A stretch of 64,000 bases of DNA from SZAS-79 sp963844255 (GTDB lineage Bacteria; Pseudomonadota; Gammaproteobacteria; Burkholderiales; SG8-39). The stretch is taken from the NCBI GenBank assembly GCA_963844255.1, contig CAWJNP010000008.1, positions 1-64,000 of the forward strand. The letters are read 5' to 3'. A model generated the notes under the pieces. That model was not told where the DNA came from, ran no database searches, and saw nothing but the letters and a program-made list of their open reading frames with translations. Of this stretch, positions 53,992-61,631 are shown in pieces; positions within the stretch are counted from its first letter, which is position 1, and each line of letters opens with the position of its first letter. The position numbers and the translations under genes were made by a program.

Positions 53992-54053
53992 TCAGCAGTC
54001 CGCCGACAGCAGCGGGCTGGAGTGCGCTGTCGAGTAGGCCGGTTCTTTGGCAG
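53992..54053 (+). repeat. 62-bp imperfect direct repeat, copy 2
   Basis: Same length as copy 1 and 52 of 62 bases identical. Upstream of 53992 no similarity to fecR can be seen, so this is the breakpoint. Similarity fades into the leader of the rhodanese gene after 54053. Confidence 0.86.
53993..54037 (+). pseudogene. Remnant of the 3' end of a fecR-like gene
   Basis: Fourteen codons plus stop reading Q-Q-S-A-D-S-S-G-L-E-C-A-V-E, against Q-Q-S-A-D-S-G-G-L-D-C-A-V-E at the end of the intact gene. Differences are three amino acids or fewer, and several base changes are silent, so this was a coding tail that evolved under constraint before truncation. There is no start or upstream coding sequence. 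Confidence 0.75.
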
Positions 54054-54091
54054 GTCCGACAGGTTGGGTGACGAAAACCGGAGGATCGCAC

Positions 54092-54499
54092 ATGTTCGTA
54101 CCGAAGAAGACCGTGGGGCAGATGGTGACCGAGGCGCAGGCGCGCATCGAGAATCTGACGAATGCGCAGTTGCAGGCGGAGATCGAGCGCGGCGAGGTGC
54201 AGGTGGTGGATATCCGCGACGTGCGCGAGCGCCAGAGCCTCGGCTGGATACCCGGCTCGTTTCACGTGCCGCGCGGGATGCTCGAATTCTGGCTGGACCC
54301 GACCTCGAAGTACTACAGCGCCAAGGTCGATCCGGAAAAACGCATCGTGCTCCACTGCGCCGGCGGCCACCGTTCGGCGCTCGCCGCCGTGGTGCTGCTC
54401 GACATGGGGTTCCCCAACGTGGCCCACCTCGAGCCCGGTTTCAACGGCTGGGCCGCGGCCGGCTTGCCTGTGGAAGGCGCCAAGCCGAAGCCCGCCTGA
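54092..54499 (+). CDS. Rhodanese-like domain protein
   Basis: 135 residues from ATG 54092 with GGAGG at 54080-54084. The single rhodanese domain shows V-Q-V-V-D-I-R-D-V-R-E-R, P-G-S-F-H-V-P-R-G and the active-site loop H-C-A-G-G-H-R-S-A (Cys89, CxxxxR-type loop), plus G-F-N-G-W at the end. It may transfer sulfur to thiophilic acceptors. It sits just after the fecR remnant, so its upstream neighbour was probably changed by the rearrangement, and it is convergent with phaB (15 bp). Confidence 0.92.
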   Translation: MFVPKKTVGQMVTEAQARIENLTNAQLQAEIERGEVQVVDIRDVRERQSLGWIPGSFHVPRGMLEFWLDPTSKYYSAKVDPEKRIVLHCAGGHRSALAAVVLLDMGFPNVAHLEPGFNGWAAAGLPVEGAKPKPA

Positions 54500-54514
54500 T
54501 CTACCCCGCTTGAC

Positions 54515-55252
54515 CTACCCCATATGCAGGCCGCCGTTGCAGCTGAAGTCTGCGCCGGTGGTAAAGCCCGAATCCTCACCCGCGAGCCAGGCCACGATCG
54601 CCGCGATTTCCTCGGGCGTGCCCAGGCGCTTGACCGGTATCGTGGCAACGATCTTTTCCAGGATCTCGGGCTTGATGGCGCGGACCATGTCGGTGCCGAT
54701 GTAGCCGGGGCTGACAGTGTTTACGGTCACGCCCTTGGCGGCCATTTCCTGTGCCAGTGCCATGGTGAAACCGTGCATGCCCGCCTTGGCCGCCGAGTAG
54801 TTGGTCTGGCCGGCCTGGCCCTTTTCGCCGTTGACCGACGAGATCTGGATGATACGGCCCCAGCCGCGCGCGACCATGTCGGCCACGACCTGCTTGGTCA
54901 CGTTGAACATGCTGGTGAGGTTGGTGTTGATCACCGCGTCCCAGTCATCGCGCGTCATCTTGAGGAACATGCGGTCACGTGTGATGCCCGCATTGTTGAC
55001 CAGGATGTCGATCGGCCCGTGCGCTTCCTTGGCTTTCGCGAATGCATCGACCGTTGAGTCCCACTCGGCCACGTTGCCGACCGAGGCATCGAAGGTGAAT
55101 CCCAGCGCCTTCTGTTCATCGATCCACTTCTTCCAGTCGCGGCTCGGGCCGCAACCTGCGATCACGTCGAAGCCTTCCTTGTGCAGGCGCTGGCAGATCG
55201 CGGTTCCGATGCCGCCCATGCCGCCGGTCACGTAAGCTGTTTTCTTTGCCAT
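54515..55252 (-). CDS. phaB: Acetoacetyl-CoA reductase
   Basis: 245 residues from ATG 55252, with GGAGG at 55261-55265 (plus-strand CCTCC). SDR fold: T-G-G-M-G-G-I-G-T (NADPH loop), N-N-A-G-I-T-R-D, I-S-S-V-N-G-E-K-G-Q-A-G-Q-T-N-Y-S-A-A-K (Ser, Tyr, Lys catalytic set) and the C-terminal N-G-G-L-H-M-G typical of PhaB. It reduces acetoacetyl-CoA to (R)-3-hydroxybutyryl-CoA for polyhydroxybutyrate. Upstream, where phaA would normally lie, there is a truncated IS5-type transposase beginning within about 15 bp of the ribosome-binding site, so the native promoter and phaA have been separated from it. Confidence 0.95.
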   Translation of the reverse strand: MAKKTAYVTGGMGGIGTAICQRLHKEGFDVIAGCGPSRDWKKWIDEQKALGFTFDASVGNVAEWDSTVDAFAKAKEAHGPIDILVNNAGITRDRMFLKMTRDDWDAVINTNLTSMFNVTKQVVADMVARGWGRIIQISSVNGEKGQAGQTNYSAAKAGMHGFTMALAQEMAAKGVTVNTVSPGYIGTDMVRAIKPEILEKIVATIPVKRLGTPEEIAAIVAWLAGEDSGFTTGADFSCNGGLHMG

Positions 55253-55271
55253 GCTGGTTTCCTCCAGGTTG

Positions 55272-55835
55272 AGCCTCGGGTTCGAGATCGTCGATGCGAC
55301 ACTGATCGCGGCGCCGCCCTCGACCAAAAACGCAGAGGGCAAGCGCGACCCCGAGATGCACCAGAGTAAGAAGGGCAACCAATGGCACTTTGGCATGAAG
55401 CTGCACATCGGCGTGGACAGCCAGAGCGGTCTGATCCACAGCGCGAGCGTCACCGCCGGCAACGTGCATGACAGTAAGGAACTGCCCAACCTGCTGCATG
55501 GCGGGGAGACCCGGCTCTACGGCGACAGCGCCTACCGGGGCAAGAAGCTGCGCGAGCAGATCAAAGGCATCGCGCCCAGGGCGAAAGACTTCACCAACAA
55601 GCCGGCAGCCAGGAGCCGGCCCTTGACCGATGCGGATAGGCAAACCAATCGGCGCAAGTCGAGCGTACGTTCCAAGGTCGAGCATCCGTTCCTCACGCTC
55701 AAGCGCCTCTGGGGCTTTGCCAAGGTGCGCTATCGTGGCCTGGCCAAGAACGCCAATCGCGCGTTCGCAATGCTGGCTTTGATCAATCTGAGCAAATGGG
55801 GACGACCACTCACAGGACAGGTGCGTCCAGCGTGA
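55272..55835 (+). mobile_element. IS5-family transposase, 5'-truncated remnant
   Basis: About 187 codons corresponding to the C-terminal part of an IS5-group transposase: F-E-I-V-D-A-T-L-I-A-A-P-P-S-T-K-N, R-D-P-E-M-H-Q-S-K-K-G-N-Q-W-H-F-G-M-K, Y-G-D-S-A-Y-R-G and V-E-H-P-F-L-T-L-K-R. The D, D and E of the catalytic triad seem present in these motifs. The N-terminal DNA-binding portion (roughly 130 residues) is missing; homology begins next to the phaB leader. No left inverted repeat is visible. The right end is probably near 55850-55900 but I could not define the terminal repeat or a target duplication. Presumed inactive. Confidence 0.88.
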
Positions 55836-56081
55836 GCGAAATGCAGAGAAGCACCCCGATTTCTCTCTCAAAATCGCCTTCATTTTGATGAAACTTTCGT
55901 TCAATTCAAAAATCCAACGGAATCGCGTACGTCTGTTGCCTCATGCGTCAGCTTGATCAGTGATTCCCTAAACCAGATTCTGCATCGATTGCGCGTTGCT
56001 GCAGCGCAGTTTTCGCCGATGCGAGACAATGCGTTGCAGCGGGTTGCGAACACCAACCGGGACGAGGAGGCCGGAGCAGAC

Positions 56082-56906
56082 ATGAGCAGACTTTCCTACG
56101 GACTCACGGCGGTCTCGATCGTCGCGGCGCTCGGGGCGGGTACCTGGTACTGGCTGGACCAGTCGGCAGCGCCGAAATCACCGCCACCGCCGCCGCCCGC
56201 TGTGGCTGCAAAACCACCTGCGCCACCGCCGACACCAGCCGGTCCGCAGATCGCGCATCCGATCGAAGCCGCCGCGCCGGTCGCGCTTCCGGCGCTCGCC
56301 GAATCCGATGCGTTTGTCAGCGAAGCACTGATCGGGCTGCTCGGCAACAAGGCCGTGCTGTCTCTGCTGCAAACCGACGGATTCGTGCGCCGCGTGGTGG
56401 CCACGGTGGACAACCTCGCCCGCCCGCATGCAGCCGTGCGCCTGTGGCCGGTCAATCCCATGGCAGGGCGGTTCACGGTCACACCCGACAACATCATCAA
56501 GCCGAACAATGACGAACGTTACACGCCGTTCGTCCTGCTGGTCGAATCGGTGGACCCGGCGCGCGCTGTCGCGCTGTACGTCCGCCTGTATCCGCTCTTC
56601 CAGCGCGCCTATGTCGAACTGGGCTATCCGGACGGCTATTTCAACGACCGGCTGGTGGAAGTCATCGACACGCTGCTCGCGACGCCGATTCCGCTGGGGC
56701 CGCGCAAGGTCGAACTGACGCAGATCCGGGGCGAGATCAAATCCGAGCGGCCGTGGGTGCGTTACCAGTTCTCCGATCCGGCGCTGGAGGGCTTGTCGAG
56801 CGGCCAGAAAATGCTTTTGCGCAGTGGTGCCGTGAACCAGCGGCGGCTCAAGGCGAAGCTCACCGAGTTTCGGGCGCTGGTGGCAGGCGGCACGATCCGG
56901 CGCTGA
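56082..56906 (+). CDS. DUF3014-family protein
   Basis: 274 residues from ATG 56082 with GGAG ten bases upstream; an in-frame ATG at 55953 adds an unsupported leader. One membrane anchor at residues 7-25 (Y-G-L-T-A-V-S-I-V-A-A-L-G-A-G-T-W-Y-W-L) is followed by a Pro-rich linker (P-P-P-P-P-P). A periplasmic domain follows with L-P-A-L-A-E-S-D-A-F-V, R-R-V-V-A-T-V-D-N-L-A-R and L-G-Y-P-D-G-Y-F-N-D-R-L-V-E-V-I-D, which identify DUF3014. Function unknown. It is followed by two small genes on the same strand after a 124-bp gap. Confidence 0.9.
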   Translation: MSRLSYGLTAVSIVAALGAGTWYWLDQSAAPKSPPPPPPAVAAKPPAPPPTPAGPQIAHPIEAAAPVALPALAESDAFVSEALIGLLGNKAVLSLLQTDGFVRRVVATVDNLARPHAAVRLWPVNPMAGRFTVTPDNIIKPNNDERYTPFVLLVESVDPARAVALYVRLYPLFQRAYVELGYPDGYFNDRLVEVIDTLLATPIPLGPRKVELTQIRGEIKSERPWVRYQFSDPALEGLSSGQKMLLRSGAVNQRRLKAKLTEFRALVAGGTIRR

Positions 56907-57030
56907 AGAAGGCCTCGGCCGGCGCCCTGAATCGTGGAACGATCGGGGCGCTTTGCCTGTCCGATGTATGCTGTGCTCATCCGGGCCGGCAAGGCCACTG
57001 TTGTACTCAACCCATCATCGGAGGTAGATC

Positions 57031-57414
57031 ATGCCCATCCTGGCGTTCAGCAAGGCCGGTGACCCGAGTACGCTCGACGACACACGGATTTCCAGCACGG
57101 CTGTCCGATACGTCGAACCGACGCGGCAGGGACAACCCGGAAAGACGGTCATCCACGTTCTCGGTCAGGGCGAAAACGGGCTCGTGGTCATGGAAGCGCT
57201 CGACGTGGTGGTCGGGGCGATCGAAGGCCTGATCGCCGCACCGCGCCACTATTCCGGCGCGCAACCGGAAGACGGGGGAAGCACGGTGTTCATTGCACCG
57301 GCCAACGTCAGTCATCTGCGGCCGAACAATCCGTCGAAGCGTGACTTCTGGTCCGTGCTCTTCATCGACGGTACCGAACTGCGCATCGTCGACCCGCTGC
57401 CCGTCGGGCTGTGA
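57031..57414 (+). CDS. Hypothetical protein
   Basis: 127 residues; family not recognised. GGAGG at 57019-57023 supports the start. It is soluble, with no signal peptide, mostly beta by its alternating pattern (T-V-I-H-V-L-G-Q-G-E-N-G-L-V-V-M and V-L-F-I-D-G-T-E-L-R-I-V-D-P-L). The stop overlaps the GTG start of the next gene (GTGA), so both are translated together and may act together on a metal or cofactor (inference from the Cys-rich partner). Confidence 0.75.
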   Translation: MPILAFSKAGDPSTLDDTRISSTAVRYVEPTRQGQPGKTVIHVLGQGENGLVVMEALDVVVGAIEGLIAAPRHYSGAQPEDGGSTVFIAPANVSHLRPNNPSKRDFWSVLFIDGTELRIVDPLPVGL

Positions 57415-57725
57415 TCCCGGCGGTTGAGCCTGCAGGCGCACCGGGGGTCACCTGCACGGCGTGCCGCGCCTGCTGCTGCCGCCTGGAAGTGATCCTCATG
57501 GGCGAAGATGACATCCCGGAACGGTATACGCACACGGATCGCTGGGGTGGACAGGTGATGGCGCGGCTGGAGGACGGCTGGTGCGCGGCCCTCGACCGCG
57601 AAACAATGCGCTGCGGCATCTATGCGCGCCGTCCCGGGGTGTGCCGCGACTATGCGATGGGTGGGGACGACTGTCTGGTAGAGCGCGCGAAATCCGGGTT
57701 CACCATCGCATTGCGCGCTGTTTAG
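57411..57725 (+). CDS. YkgJ-family cysteine-cluster protein
   Basis: 104 residues from a GTG that overlaps the upstream stop. Cys pattern: C-T-A-C-R-A-C-C-C-R near residue 15, W-C-A-A-L and M-R-C-G-I-Y-A-R-R-P-G-V-C-R-D-Y, which is the YkgJ/CxxCxxCC signature (UPF0153), thought to bind zinc or an Fe-S centre. Function of the family is unknown. It is convergent with rdgC; the two stop codons overlap. Confidence 0.9.
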   Translation: MIPAVEPAGAPGVTCTACRACCCRLEVILMGEDDIPERYTHTDRWGGQVMARLEDGWCAALDRETMRCGIYARRPGVCRDYAMGGDDCLVERAKSGFTIALRAV

Positions 57726-58627
57726 CCGCGGGGTTTTTCGCCACCCAGTGCAACGACGAGGTCGGCCAGAAGCAGTGAGAGTTCGCCGGTCATCAGCGCG
57801 AAGTCAATCTCGAATTTTTCGTCTTCATCGGCTTCGTTGTCCTCGCCTTCTTCGCGCTTGAGGATGTCGAGGAACGCGAGACGTTTGACCTGGAGTGTCT
57901 CGGTCAGTACGAAGGAAATCCGGTCGTTCCAGGTCATCCCCATGCGCACGACGGTCTTTCCAGCCGCGAGGTGGTCGCGGATGTCGCGACCGGCCAGGTC
58001 GTGGCGCGCGTAGCGCACAGTGGCCTTGCTGGCATCGGCCGCGCGCAGTTCGAGGTCCTGGTCGATCGTGAATTTTCCGGGAATGCTGCCGCTGGCGAGC
58101 CATTCGGCCATCGCCGAAGCCGGAGAGCGCTGCGTCTCCAGTCGCGTGGCGGGCAAGTCGTCTTCGGCGCGGCGCAGCGTTTCCATGAACTGCTCGGCCT
58201 TCGCATCGGCGGCCGCATCCACCGCGAGCCAGCGGTTCTTCGCGTCGATCCAGCCCCAGGTAATCCGGCGCCGGCTGAGTGCGCGGGGCAGCAGCTCCCC
58301 CGTGACCTGTTCGCGCAGGTCGCGCATCTGCTTCCTGCCCACCGGATGCACCTGCCGGAGCGCGAGTTCGGCGGCGCGTTCTTCGGTCACCTGTCGTATC
58401 ACCGAGGCAGGCAGGAGCTTCTGTTCAATGCCGAGTGCCAGCAGCCACTGCTGGTTCTGCTGGTGGAGGTAGACCTCCTCGTCGCGCGGGCAGGTCCAGC
58501 CGCGGCTTTCCATCTGGAAACTGCCGCAGGGTGTCAGTTGCTGGGCTGCGAGCTTGCGCTCGAGCGCGTCGGCCGTGACCGGCCATGCTGAAGGCAGACG
58601 ATGGAGTACGAGGTTCTTGAGCCACAT
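57722..58627 (-). CDS. rdgC: Recombination-associated protein RdgC
   Basis: 301 residues, the usual length. The start M-W-L-K-N-L-V-L-H-R-L, followed by P-C-G-S-F-Q-M-E-S-R-G-W, the central L-P-A-S-V-I and the V-G-R-K-Q-M-R-D-L-R-E-Q-V segment identify RdgC. It forms a ring-shaped dimer around double-stranded DNA and limits RecA access. The C-terminal segment is acidic (E-E-G-E-D-N-E-A-D-E-D-E), as in other betaproteobacterial forms. Stop codons of rdgC and the YkgJ gene overlap tail to tail. Confidence 0.96.
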   Translation of the reverse strand: MWLKNLVLHRLPSAWPVTADALERKLAAQQLTPCGSFQMESRGWTCPRDEEVYLHQQNQQWLLALGIEQKLLPASVIRQVTEERAAELALRQVHPVGRKQMRDLREQVTGELLPRALSRRRITWGWIDAKNRWLAVDAAADAKAEQFMETLRRAEDDLPATRLETQRSPASAMAEWLASGSIPGKFTIDQDLELRAADASKATVRYARHDLAGRDIRDHLAAGKTVVRMGMTWNDRISFVLTETLQVKRLAFLDILKREEGEDNEADEDEKFEIDFALMTGELSLLLADLVVALGGEKPRG

Positions 58628-58708
58628 ATCGGAGAGAAAAAGCGACGGAGTATACGTGCCTGGGGAGAATATCCATGCACGGTTTTATTGCTGGCGCCGC
58701 CGAACTGC

Positions 58709-58730
58709 CCCCGCGAGTCCGTGCGCGGGG
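58709..58730 (-). terminator. GC-rich hairpin after the HD-GYP gene
   Basis: CCCCGCG (58709-58715), eight-base loop, CGCGGGG (58724-58730): a perfect 7-bp stem only 4 bp beyond the minus-strand stop at 58734. No T run follows, so termination strength is uncertain; it could also separate this transcript from rdgC, about 80 bp on. Confidence 0.45.
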
Positions 58731-58733
58731 CTC

Positions 58734-60188
58734 TCAGCTCGACAGTTCGTATCCCCTGGAGAACACCGCTTCGCACGCATCCGTCGCGTCCGGGTCGTAC
58801 GCGGTGCTTCGGCCGCGCCGGATCTCCTCCAGCGCGCGGTCCGCGCCGAGTGCCGGGCGATAGGGGCGGTGTGAGGACATCGCCTCCATGACATCGGCGA
58901 CCGCCAGGATGCGTGCTTCCTGGAGGATGGCGTCGCCCTTGAGGCCCTGCGGATAGCCGCTGCCGTCTATGCGCTCGTGGTGCTGTTGCGCGGCCAGCGC
59001 GACGGGCCAGGGGAAGTCCACGCCCTTCAGGATCTCGAAGCTCTGGTCTGCATGGCCCTTCACGAGCTCGAACTCGGGGCGCGTCAGGCGCGTGGGTTTG
59101 GAGAGCAGTTCTGCCGGGATGCCCATCTTGCCCACGTCGTGCAGGTAGCCCGCGATGCGTATGCCTTCGATCCGGTTGTCGTTCAACCCAAGCTCCGCGC
59201 CGATCGTTGCTGCGAGCTCACCCACGCGCCGTTCGTGTCCCTGGGTGTAGGGGTCGCGCATCTCGCCGATCAGCGAGACCACCTCGATCGTGCTCTGCAT
59301 CGCGCGCTCGAGTGCCTGCACGTAGCGGTGGATGGAAATTTCGGCGTGGACCTTCTCGGTGATGTCCTGGATCACGCCGACGATCACGGACTTGTTTCCG
59401 ACCCGCGCCATCGTCCCGTGCACGCCGACATCGACGATCGAGCCGTCCTTGCGACGGCCGCGGAATTCGTATTTGACGGAGGCCACCTCGCGGTCGGTGC
59501 GCCTGCGGATGTTTTCGGCGACCCTGGCGCGGTCGTCTTCCGCCACCAGTTCGGTGACCGCCATGCCCTGGATCTCCTCCGGCGTATAGCCGAAGATCTG
59601 TCCCATGCGCGCATTGACGAAGGTGAACTCGCCCTGGTCGACCACGTAGATGCCGAAGATCGACTGTTCGATCAGCGCAAGGGCAACCTCCTCCTCGGCG
59701 AACAGCCGGTGCTCGCGCGCGCGGTCCGTGTTCGTGGCGGCGGATTGTTCGTGGACCAGTGCGATGACGAAATCTCCGGCACGGCTGCGCGGGTCGCCCT
59801 TGCTGAGGTCGACTTCGACGCCGATCACCGAGCCGTCCTTGCGTACCAGCCGTTGCCACATGCGCTCGTGGCCGCCGGGCAGCCTGTCCACGCGGCGCAG
59901 CATGTCGTTGCATCCGGTGCGGTCGGCCGGATGGCAGATCTGCCGCCAGTTCAGGTGCGTGAGTTCTTCGCGGGTGTAGCCCAGCAGTGAGCAGAAGCGG
60001 TCGTTGACGCGTATCCATTCACGGCTGCGCGCGTTCATGATCGCGACGCCGACGAAGGGCATCTCCATCAGCAGGCACATCCATTTCGGATCGTGCGCGC
60101 TTGCCCCACGACGGCCCGTCGACCTTTCCGACTTTCGCCGGTCGGGCTGGCGCCCTTCCACCGGCAGTTTCAATGATCGCGTATGCAT
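58734..60188 (-). CDS. PAS-PAS-HD-GYP cyclic-di-GMP phosphodiesterase-type protein
   Basis: 484 residues from ATG 60188 (GAGGGAG upstream); a longer frame to 60227 is less supported. Two PAS domains at about residues 35-150 (F-V-G-V-A-I-M-N-A-R-S-R-E-W; G-Y-T-R-E-E-L) and 165-285 (S-I-F-G-I-Y-V-V-D-Q-G-E-F; G-Y-T-P-E-E-I-Q-G-M). The HD-GYP domain spans about 300-470 with G-Y-L-H-D-V-G-K (HD pair), K-G-H-A-D-Q-S and H-H-E-R-I-D-G-S-G-Y-P (GYP motif), all intact. There are no membrane segments, so a cytoplasmic sensor is likely. It complements the GGDEF-EAL protein at 9-13 kb in c-di-GMP turnover. Confidence 0.94.
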   Translation of the reverse strand: MHTRSLKLPVEGRQPDRRKSERSTGRRGASAHDPKWMCLLMEMPFVGVAIMNARSREWIRVNDRFCSLLGYTREELTHLNWRQICHPADRTGCNDMLRRVDRLPGGHERMWQRLVRKDGSVIGVEVDLSKGDPRSRAGDFVIALVHEQSAATNTDRAREHRLFAEEEVALALIEQSIFGIYVVDQGEFTFVNARMGQIFGYTPEEIQGMAVTELVAEDDRARVAENIRRRTDREVASVKYEFRGRRKDGSIVDVGVHGTMARVGNKSVIVGVIQDITEKVHAEISIHRYVQALERAMQSTIEVVSLIGEMRDPYTQGHERRVGELAATIGAELGLNDNRIEGIRIAGYLHDVGKMGIPAELLSKPTRLTRPEFELVKGHADQSFEILKGVDFPWPVALAAQQHHERIDGSGYPQGLKGDAILQEARILAVADVMEAMSSHRPYRPALGADRALEEIRRGRSTAYDPDATDACEAVFSRGYELSS

Positions 60189-60632
60189 CGGCTTCTCCCT
60201 CGCCTGTGCCGCAGGCCAGCGCTTCAATTAGGCGCCTTGCGGCACTCCGATGCTATCCGCCAATTGGATTGCCTTGTAAAACATTGTCAGGGCTGTTTCG
60301 CAACGCCCTTATCCGAACGTCCGCTGCATTGACGCTCCGCTTCGCGCGTCTAGCGCTTGATGTTGCGCGCCGAAGCGGATGCCGCGTCGGCAGCCGCCGC
60401 AGCGGAAATGACATGTTGCTCGGCGGCCTCATGCGCGGCACTCGCCGCGTTTCGGCACACGATTTCGGCCTTCTGCGCGGCTTGCGATGATTTGCGCGCC
60501 GCTTCGGTTGCGTGCGCGATCCGCGGCCATGAATCGCCCTGGAGCCGACAAATTCTTTTAGATTAAAATCACAAACCCGGCCTCTGGAGCGGGTCTCCTG
60601 TCAGTTTGTGTTCCGGTACCGGAACAGCAGGC
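60189..60632 (-). other. Gene-free stretch with a start-less Ala-rich minus-strand frame
   Basis: About 440 bases. 60189-60349 holds the leader of the HD-GYP gene. On the minus strand an open frame runs from about 60560 to a TAG at 60350, reading L-Q-G-D-S-W-P-R-I-A-H-A-T-E-A-A-R-K-S-S and then a long Ala/Ser helix-like run, ending A-R-N-I-K-R. It has no ATG, GTG or TTG start and a TAA just upstream, so it is probably a gene remnant or chance frame. An 18-bp palindrome lies at 60609-60626. Confidence 0.4.
60609..60626. promoter_or_regulatory. 18-bp perfect palindrome
   Basis: TGTTCCGGTACCGGAACA is its own reverse complement. It lies 7 bp after the stop of the small membrane-protein gene on the minus strand. 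It could be a dimeric repressor's operator or the stem of a short hairpin; no T run follows in either direction. Confidence 0.5.
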
Positions 60633-60818
60633 TCAATGGTTTGCGCGCCCGCCCGCCTTGTCGTCGGCCCAGGGCTGGCGGGGAATCGTCGTGCGGGCCC
60701 TGGCTTCGCGCCTGCGTTCTGCAAAGGATTTGGTGGTAAGCGCAATCATCCACCAGATCACGCCCAACGTTGCGGCGACGCCCAGCCCGACATCCACAAA
60801 AGGCAGTCCGGTTCCCAT
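60633..60818 (-). CDS. Small single-span membrane protein
   Basis: 61 residues from ATG 60818, chosen because GGAG lies seven bases upstream; a frame to 60902 is open but its extra N terminus is unconvincing. Residues about 8-28 (V-D-V-G-L-G-V-A-A-T-L-G-V-I-W-W-M-I-A-L) span the membrane, followed by a basic tail (E-R-R-R-E-A-R-A-R) that should be cytoplasmic. No family recognised. It diverges from the Lys/Ala-rich secreted protein gene across 241 bp. Confidence 0.6.
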   Translation of the reverse strand: MGTGLPFVDVGLGVAATLGVIWWMIALTTKSFAERRREARARTTIPRQPWADDKAGGRANH

Positions 60819-61059
60819 GCTGTTTCTCCAGGTGTTTGCGGACGCAATCGCGTCCGGCGAAGGCCCATGGTCACCGCATGCCGGTCGGGCGTGCGTAAGC
60901 AATTGCTACAAGGTGTGTCTGCGGCGAGGGGGGCGTGGGGCGATCGCCAACCTGTCGGGGGCTTGTCAACCGATCGAGGCAGCGGCCGTTAAGGGTGCAC
61001 AGAGGCAAAAATCCTCTGATGTTTCTTCCCGCAGTTCTTCCTACCTAAGAGAGTACCCA

Positions 61060-61449
61060 ATGAACAAAGTAATCGCGGCACTGATCGCCGGCCTGTTCGC
61101 TGTTTCGGCTTACGCCCAGACCACCCCGGCGACCCCGGCCGTTGTCAAGGCAGAAGCCAAGGCCGAGAAAGCCGACACCAAGGCAGTCAAGTCGGAAATG
61201 AAGGTCGATGCCAAAGCCGACGCGTCGGTCGCCAAGGCCGAAGCCAAGGCAGCCAAGGCCAAGAAAGCCGAGGACGCGAAAGCAGCCAAGGCCGAAGCCA
61301 AGGCAGCGAAAGCCAAGAAAGCCGAAGACGCGAAAGTCGCCAAGGCCGAAGCCAAAGCCGCCAAGGCCAAGGCAAAAGCCGGTGCCGACACCGCCGAAGT
61401 GAAAGCGGAAGGCAAGGCCGATGTGAAAGCAGCGACGGTCAAGAAGTAA
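61060..61449 (+). CDS. Exported Lys/Ala-repeat protein
   Basis: 129 residues. The signal peptide M-N-K-V-I-A-A-L-I-A-G-L-F-A-V-S-A-Y-A ends before Q20. The mature protein is almost only Ala, Lys, Glu and Asp, with imperfect repeats of K-A-E-A-K-A-A-K-A-K-K-A-E-D, which predict one long charged helix in the periplasm, reminiscent of TolA-linker or histone-H1-like composition. No domain. Low complexity makes similarity searches unreliable. A strong terminator follows 20 bp after the stop, so it is its own transcription unit. Confidence 0.85.
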   Translation: MNKVIAALIAGLFAVSAYAQTTPATPAVVKAEAKAEKADTKAVKSEMKVDAKADASVAKAEAKAAKAKKAEDAKAAKAEAKAAKAKKAEDAKVAKAEAKAAKAKAKAGADTAEVKAEGKADVKAATVKK

Positions 61450-61468
61450 GCACTGAGTTTCGCTTGTC

Positions 61469-61502
61469 AAAAAGGCCGGATGCGCTTGCATCCGGCCTTT
61501 TT
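61469..61502 (+). terminator. Rho-independent terminator
   Basis: A-run, GGCCGGATGC, loop GCTT, GCATCCGGCC, T-run: a perfect stem of 10 GC-rich pairs, extended to 15 when the five A-T pairs are counted. It works in both directions by structure and ends the Lys/Ala-rich gene, 130 bp before hrpA. Confidence 0.95.
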
Positions 61503-61631
61503 CGTTTGGACCGGACCATCAGACGTCGATGGTGCGCGCTGGGTGGTCCTGCTGTACGCGCACGTTGCAACCCATGCAGGGTTCGTTCCAATGAAAATCG
61601 GCGCGAGCCGACGCGGTAAAATCCGCCCCGC

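Noticed and set aside
53992..54053. Direct repeat read as a target-site duplication of a transposon
   Set aside because: 62 bp with about 16% divergence is too long and too diverged for a recent target duplication, and no transposase or terminal inverted repeat lies between the copies.
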